Shown: piece after piece, positions 60,826-64,000 of the stretch
Numbering within the stretch: position 1 is the first letter of the stretch
Layout: each line of letters opens with the position of its first letter
Source of the DNA: Brevibacillus_H sp041920465
GTDB taxonomy: Bacteria > Bacillota > Bacilli > Brevibacillales > Brevibacillaceae
Assembly (NCBI GenBank): GCA_041920465.1
Contig: JBHGXW010000043.1
Span: forward strand, 11,429-75,428
Length of the DNA: 64,000 bases
Direction: 5' to 3'
The notes under the pieces: model-generated
What the model saw: the letters and a program-made list of their open reading frames with translations, nothing else
Database searches by the model: none
Told to the model about the DNA's origin: nothing
Position numbers and translations under genes: made by a program

Positions 60826-62184
60826 ATGGCAAATAGAATATATCCTTCGATTGCATCAATGGAAGAAACCATCTTTAACCTGGCTGACACTTATGGATTA
60901 TACGCGTACGTTTATCAGACGATCCGCAAGTGGAACCGCTACATATGGTCAGACGGCTCGTTTCACGAAAGAAAAAACGGGACGAATGATTATATGATGA
61001 TTACGTTGCAATCACCGGAAGGCTTAGTCGGACAAGCTTTTTGTGAAGGTGGTTCACAGGCAGCGATGGTAAGTGCATTCCATCTGGCCAGACGGCAATT
61101 ACGTAAAGACGAATACACCCTGCAATTGATCCGGCAGCTTGAAAAGGTTGAACGTAAACTGCCGCCGTTACTTATGCCCGCAGACCATCTACCTCAAGGA
61201 TTGCCCAAGCCCGCTTACCCTCTTTTTGAAACCCAGCACCAAAAAATCCTTCAACATCTCCCAAACACATCTCTTACTTCGACAATTGAGGTAGTCCGGG
61301 AATATATTCATACGCTAAGAAGCAATGGTACGGCTCATTCTGTTGCCATAGGACGGCTTATAGCCAATCACCAATTATTTGACGGGGAAAAATCCCATCA
61401 TCTGATCGCCGGATACAGTTCAGATACGGACGAACCGCTGCTGATCGATCCTGTGCTTGTCTCCTTGGCGGAACAATTTGCAAGGCATCAGGCGCGATTT
61501 ACTCCCTCCAAGCAGTCTTGCGAACGTCCCGAACATGTTCATACAAATTCCTATCTTTTGATGGATGCCTCTATTTTGGCAAGATTCATATTTGCCGCTT
61601 TACAAATAAGTGCCGATGGCGAACCCGAACACGCCAGAAATCAATTGCATGCTTTACCGTTGGAAGGAACACCCGGATTTACTCCTCTTCATCCATTAGG
61701 ATTTCTTTTGCCTCCGGGTCCCTTGTTGACACAATCGGGAATCCAACCAGGATTTCACCATTTCTATCAAAAGCTGCCTTTCCTTTGTGGCGGCCACTTC
61801 TCCTTACACTTGCCCATCCTCGCAACAGACGATCAAATATCTGCCCAACCGGAAGAAATCATTCGGCAACTGCAAACAAAAGGATTAGTGGATGAAGAAG
61901 CCGTCAACGTTCTGGAGGGTATTGACTCTTTTCATTTTGACGCTGAAACGGCTTCATACGCCCTTTTACCAAAATATTCACACAAATATTTTGACGGTTT
62001 GTCTAGCAGGCAATCCCCCTTCTGGATATACGGCCGACTGGACAAGCTGTTGTCTTCGGCAATCGGCGGTTTTGGCCCGATTCAATTGGAGCATGATCCA
62101 AACCATCCCTATTGGACAGTTGGGGTCCCAGCCTACGCATTTTTATCGCCAGATAAACAGGACAAGGAGTTTGTGAAACCATGA
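60826..62184 (+). CDS. Uncharacterised cytoplasmic protein (first of an overlapping pair)
   Basis: 452 residues, no signal peptide or membrane segment. Notable stretches are EGLVGQAFCEGGSQAAMVSAFHLARRQLRKDEY near 67-100, HPLGFLLPPGPLLTQSG near 290 and LLSSAIGGFGPIQLEHDPNHPYWTVGVPAYAFLSPD near the end. The family is not recognised. The stop overlaps the start of the next gene (ATGA), so the two are translationally coupled and probably act together. GGAGAGGTAA ribosome site. Divergent from typA. Confidence 0.85.
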   Translation: MANRIYPSIASMEETIFNLADTYGLYAYVYQTIRKWNRYIWSDGSFHERKNGTNDYMMITLQSPEGLVGQAFCEGGSQAAMVSAFHLARRQLRKDEYTLQLIRQLEKVERKLPPLLMPADHLPQGLPKPAYPLFETQHQKILQHLPNTSLTSTIEVVREYIHTLRSNGTAHSVAIGRLIANHQLFDGEKSHHLIAGYSSDTDEPLLIDPVLVSLAEQFARHQARFTPSKQSCERPEHVHTNSYLLMDASILARFIFAALQISADGEPEHARNQLHALPLEGTPGFTPLHPLGFLLPPGPLLTQSGIQPGFHHFYQKLPFLCGGHFSLHLPILATDDQISAQPEEIIRQLQTKGLVDEEAVNVLEGIDSFHFDAETASYALLPKYSHKYFDGLSSRQSPFWIYGRLDKLLSSAIGGFGPIQLEHDPNHPYWTVGVPAYAFLSPDKQDKEFVKP

Positions 62185-63146
62185 TTACTGCAAAAGCGTT
62201 TTCGAAACAACTGGATACCGCTATTCCCGCACAGTTGGGTAAGCCAAAACCGGTCAGTTTCCGTTTACACTTCCGCCAGACATCCATCCTCTCCACAAAC
62301 AGCATCCCCCAACTGCTTAACCACGGTGAATTGCTGCTTGGTTGGGAGGATGATACCATCTCTCTTCACGAAATCTCATCGGATTGGACCCAAATGCCTC
62401 ATCTGCCGCTTGATGAATGGCGGAAATTGCGCTTTTTCGGGAAGATGAGCAGGATAGATTCAGCTTTGGAAAATGACCAATTCCCATCCGTGCCTCGCTT
62501 TGATCCGAAAATTGAACACATCTTCCTGACGGGGGAAAAGCCGGATTGGCTTGATCAATATCAATACCGGCTGGTACTAACAAAAGAAAAGCTGATCCAA
62601 TCCAACGGAATCGATTCAGAAACGAATCAAACGGAAGCGGTCCTGCGTTTGCCGGGATATTGGTTCGATTATCGAAGCAGCTTCTTGCCTGCTGATGATG
62701 AGCTTCGTTATTTGCAGATGGAGCAGACCTGGTTTCATCAGATGACAAAAAAGCGCATGCCCGTAAATTCTTCCATTCAGCCAAAAAGCCAGTATGTGGT
62801 ATTGTTTGGACCTGATTCCTTTCGTACAATCCTGCGTCACTGCGAGCCCTATCTGCAAGAATCTTCTCCTGTCCGGTTTCATGAGTGGCTCTTGAAACAG
62901 GAAGAGGTCCTCATCATCCCCAAAATTTTTGCCGATTCCGTATCATCAAAAGGTACTGAATGGCTCATCTGGGCTCCAACGGCTTATATATATCAAGCTG
63001 GAACATTCACGGGGATAACTTCAACTCGTTTTCGTCTGAAAGCCGCTTCTCTGTTTACCAGCTTTCCTCCTCAACTGGTTTCAAAAATCGGTTGGGACGG
63101 TTACGGTGCTGCTTTTTCTAGCGGCTCTTTGGTGCATACTTCCTGA
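62181..63146 (+). CDS. Uncharacterised protein (second of an overlapping pair)
   Basis: 321 residues, cytoplasmic by prediction (no signal or membrane helix). It has many aromatic residues (W, F, Y) and ends GWDGYGAAFSSGSLVHTS. No family is recognised. ATG at 62181 lies within the stop of the preceding gene. The pair is followed 49 bases later by a YhcN-type lipoprotein gene on the same strand. A partner or paralogous-fold relation to the upstream product is possible but not shown. Confidence 0.82.
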   Translation: MITAKAFSKQLDTAIPAQLGKPKPVSFRLHFRQTSILSTNSIPQLLNHGELLLGWEDDTISLHEISSDWTQMPHLPLDEWRKLRFFGKMSRIDSALENDQFPSVPRFDPKIEHIFLTGEKPDWLDQYQYRLVLTKEKLIQSNGIDSETNQTEAVLRLPGYWFDYRSSFLPADDELRYLQMEQTWFHQMTKKRMPVNSSIQPKSQYVVLFGPDSFRTILRHCEPYLQESSPVRFHEWLLKQEEVLIIPKIFADSVSSKGTEWLIWAPTAYIYQAGTFTGITSTRFRLKAASLFTSFPPQLVSKIGWDGYGAAFSSGSLVHTS

Positions 63147-63195
63147 GTACACACACCACCTCGTTCACACACTAGGAATGGAGGTGGATTTGAAA

Positions 63196-63843
63196 ATGAA
63201 AAGATGGATCTATCCTTTATCTTGCTTGATTATTGCCTCTACGGTTACAGCCTGCGGAAATGTGTACGGACCCAGGTCCGGACTTCACACCCAAAACACA
63301 GTTGACCAAGGATACCGAACACAGACCTATCAAGCCCGCACCAATACAACAGCGCCAGGTGCCTACACAACGACACCAGGTGCCTACACGGGCTACCGTT
63401 ACACCGGATGGAACACGACACCAGCGCAAACCGGTCACCAAATCAACCAAGCCGGCGCTTTCGACCACAGCTTGGCTGACCGGGTCGCCAGTGCAGCTGA
63501 CAACGTTCCTGGCGTGCAGGGAGCAACCGCTATTGTCCGCGGGAATGATATCGTTGTCGGTATCAACACGAGAACAAGCGGCATGACAGCCAGTCAGCAC
63601 AACGTGATTGAGCGTCAGGTTCACTCTGCTGTACGTGCCATTGCTCCCAACCACAACATTCGAGTTTCCTCTGACGCAACAATGGTTACCAGAATTCGTT
63701 CCTTGTCGCAAAATATTCGCGGTTTCGGACTGAACATGACGTCTGGTCCAACCACTGTGGGCGCCAATTTAACGAATGCGGCAAACGATTTCACCCTGCT
63801 GCTGCGCGATTTGGGACGAACAGTAACCGCGCCGTTCAGGTAA
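63196..63843 (+). CDS. YhcN/YlaJ family lipoprotein with tandem repeat linker
   Basis: 215 residues: lipoprotein signal ending STVTAC (Cys20) and a Thr/Gln/Tyr-rich linker (about 30-85) containing a tandem TTxPGAYT repeat. The YhcN/YlaJ domain (about 90-165) includes ADRVASAADNVPGVQGATAIVRGNDIVVGINTR. Related proteins are spore-membrane lipoproteins. ATG at 63196 has GGAGGTGG nine bases upstream; a TTG six bases before it is too close. Second member of the family in this window. Confidence 0.88.
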   Translation: MKRWIYPLSCLIIASTVTACGNVYGPRSGLHTQNTVDQGYRTQTYQARTNTTAPGAYTTTPGAYTGYRYTGWNTTPAQTGHQINQAGAFDHSLADRVASAADNVPGVQGATAIVRGNDIVVGINTRTSGMTASQHNVIERQVHSAVRAIAPNHNIRVSSDATMVTRIRSLSQNIRGFGLNMTSGPTTVGANLTNAANDFTLLLRDLGRTVTAPFR

Positions 63844-63935
63844 AAATTTTGCAAAAGTGAGAAAAACGTTGTCCTTTCTTGCCTCCGTTACAGCTTGCGC
63901 AGTTGTACTCAAGTCCGGCTTCTCTCATCGTCAGG

Positions 63936-63989
63936 AAGTGGTCAAAACCGTAGCATCGGCCTTCGTATCGCTGCTTGACCACTTTTTTT
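63936..63989 (+). terminator. Terminator after the second YhcN-type gene
   Basis: Arms AAGTGGTCAA (63936-63945) / TTGACCACTT (63975-63984) with a 29-base loop, then a run of T (63983-63989). The last bases of the window (ACCCACCCGGC) look like the start of another family-1 repeat. Confidence 0.7.
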
Positions 63990-64000
63990 ACCCACCCGGC

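Noticed and set aside
63836..63982. 48-codon minus-strand reading with four cysteines at the window end
   Set aside because: It overlaps the terminator hairpin of the YhcN-type gene and has no clear ribosome site or family; I treat it as chance.
1..64000. CRISPR array, prophage, transposase, tRNA or rRNA genes
   Set aside because: No regularly spaced direct repeats, phage structural genes, transposase motifs or RNA gene signatures were seen.

Overview
The window reads as chromosome of a spore-forming Bacillales bacterium, most likely a relative of Tumebacillus/Effusibacillus/Alicyclobacillus (inference). The evidence is a Bacillus-type division and cell-wall (dcw) cluster with spoVD and spoVE, a GerR/RsfA-type sporulation regulator, two YhcN/YlaJ spore lipoproteins, bacillithiol synthesis (bshC), and blocks syntenic with B. 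subtilis ylb, yng, yqg and yla regions. Non-ATG starts are frequent. No tRNA, rRNA, CRISPR array, transposase or prophage was seen.

1-19,430 (minus strand): the dcw cluster, transcribed right to left: mraZ, rsmH, ftsL, pbpB, spoVD, murE, mraY, murD, spoVE, murG, murB, murA, ftsQ/divIB, two DUF881 genes (ylxW, ylxX), sbp, ftsA, ftsZ (cut by the window edge). murF is absent from its usual place between murE and mraY. mraZ is preceded by a phased TGGG repeat array that looks like the MraZ operator. A sigmaA-like promoter lies between spoVD and murE, a sigmaH-like promoter lies before ftsA, and a long hairpin separates ftsA from ftsZ.

19,430-27,000: adenosylhomocysteinase, then a LysR regulator divergent from a YjeH-type amino-acid exporter, then bshC, an HTH-cupin regulator, a DUF3397 membrane protein and ketopantoate reductase.

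27,000-34,500: a yng-type five-gene operon for leucine/methylcrotonyl-CoA breakdown (biotin carboxylase, biotin carrier, HMG-CoA lyase, enoyl-CoA hydratase-family protein, carboxyltransferase), then YlbP-type acetyltransferase, GerR/RsfA regulator and a second enoyl-CoA hydratase.

34,500-44,200: MgsR/Spx-like protein, a SufR-like regulator, DUF2626 (YqgY), a MidA-type methyltransferase, an uncharacterised lipoprotein plus coiled-coil secreted protein, a CapA-type lipoprotein, an arsR-aquaporin-arsC operon followed by the decayed end of an ArsN/PAT-like acetyltransferase, an orphan CcoS-like protein, YqgX metallo-hydrolase and a decayed gene carrying an in-frame TAG and a frameshift.

44,200-64,000: chemoreceptor, lipoprotein, unknown membrane protein, the yla block (PhoH/YlaK, YlaJ lipoprotein, YlaL-like, YlaH, BipA/TypA), aldo/keto reductase, a secreted protein with three Ig-like repeats, an ArsR-MFS pair, branched-chain aminotransferase, endonuclease IV, two overlapping uncharacterised genes and a second YhcN-type lipoprotein. 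Several intergenic regions hold members of a GC-rich hairpin repeat family with compensatory stem changes, and there is a second, shorter inverted-repeat family.
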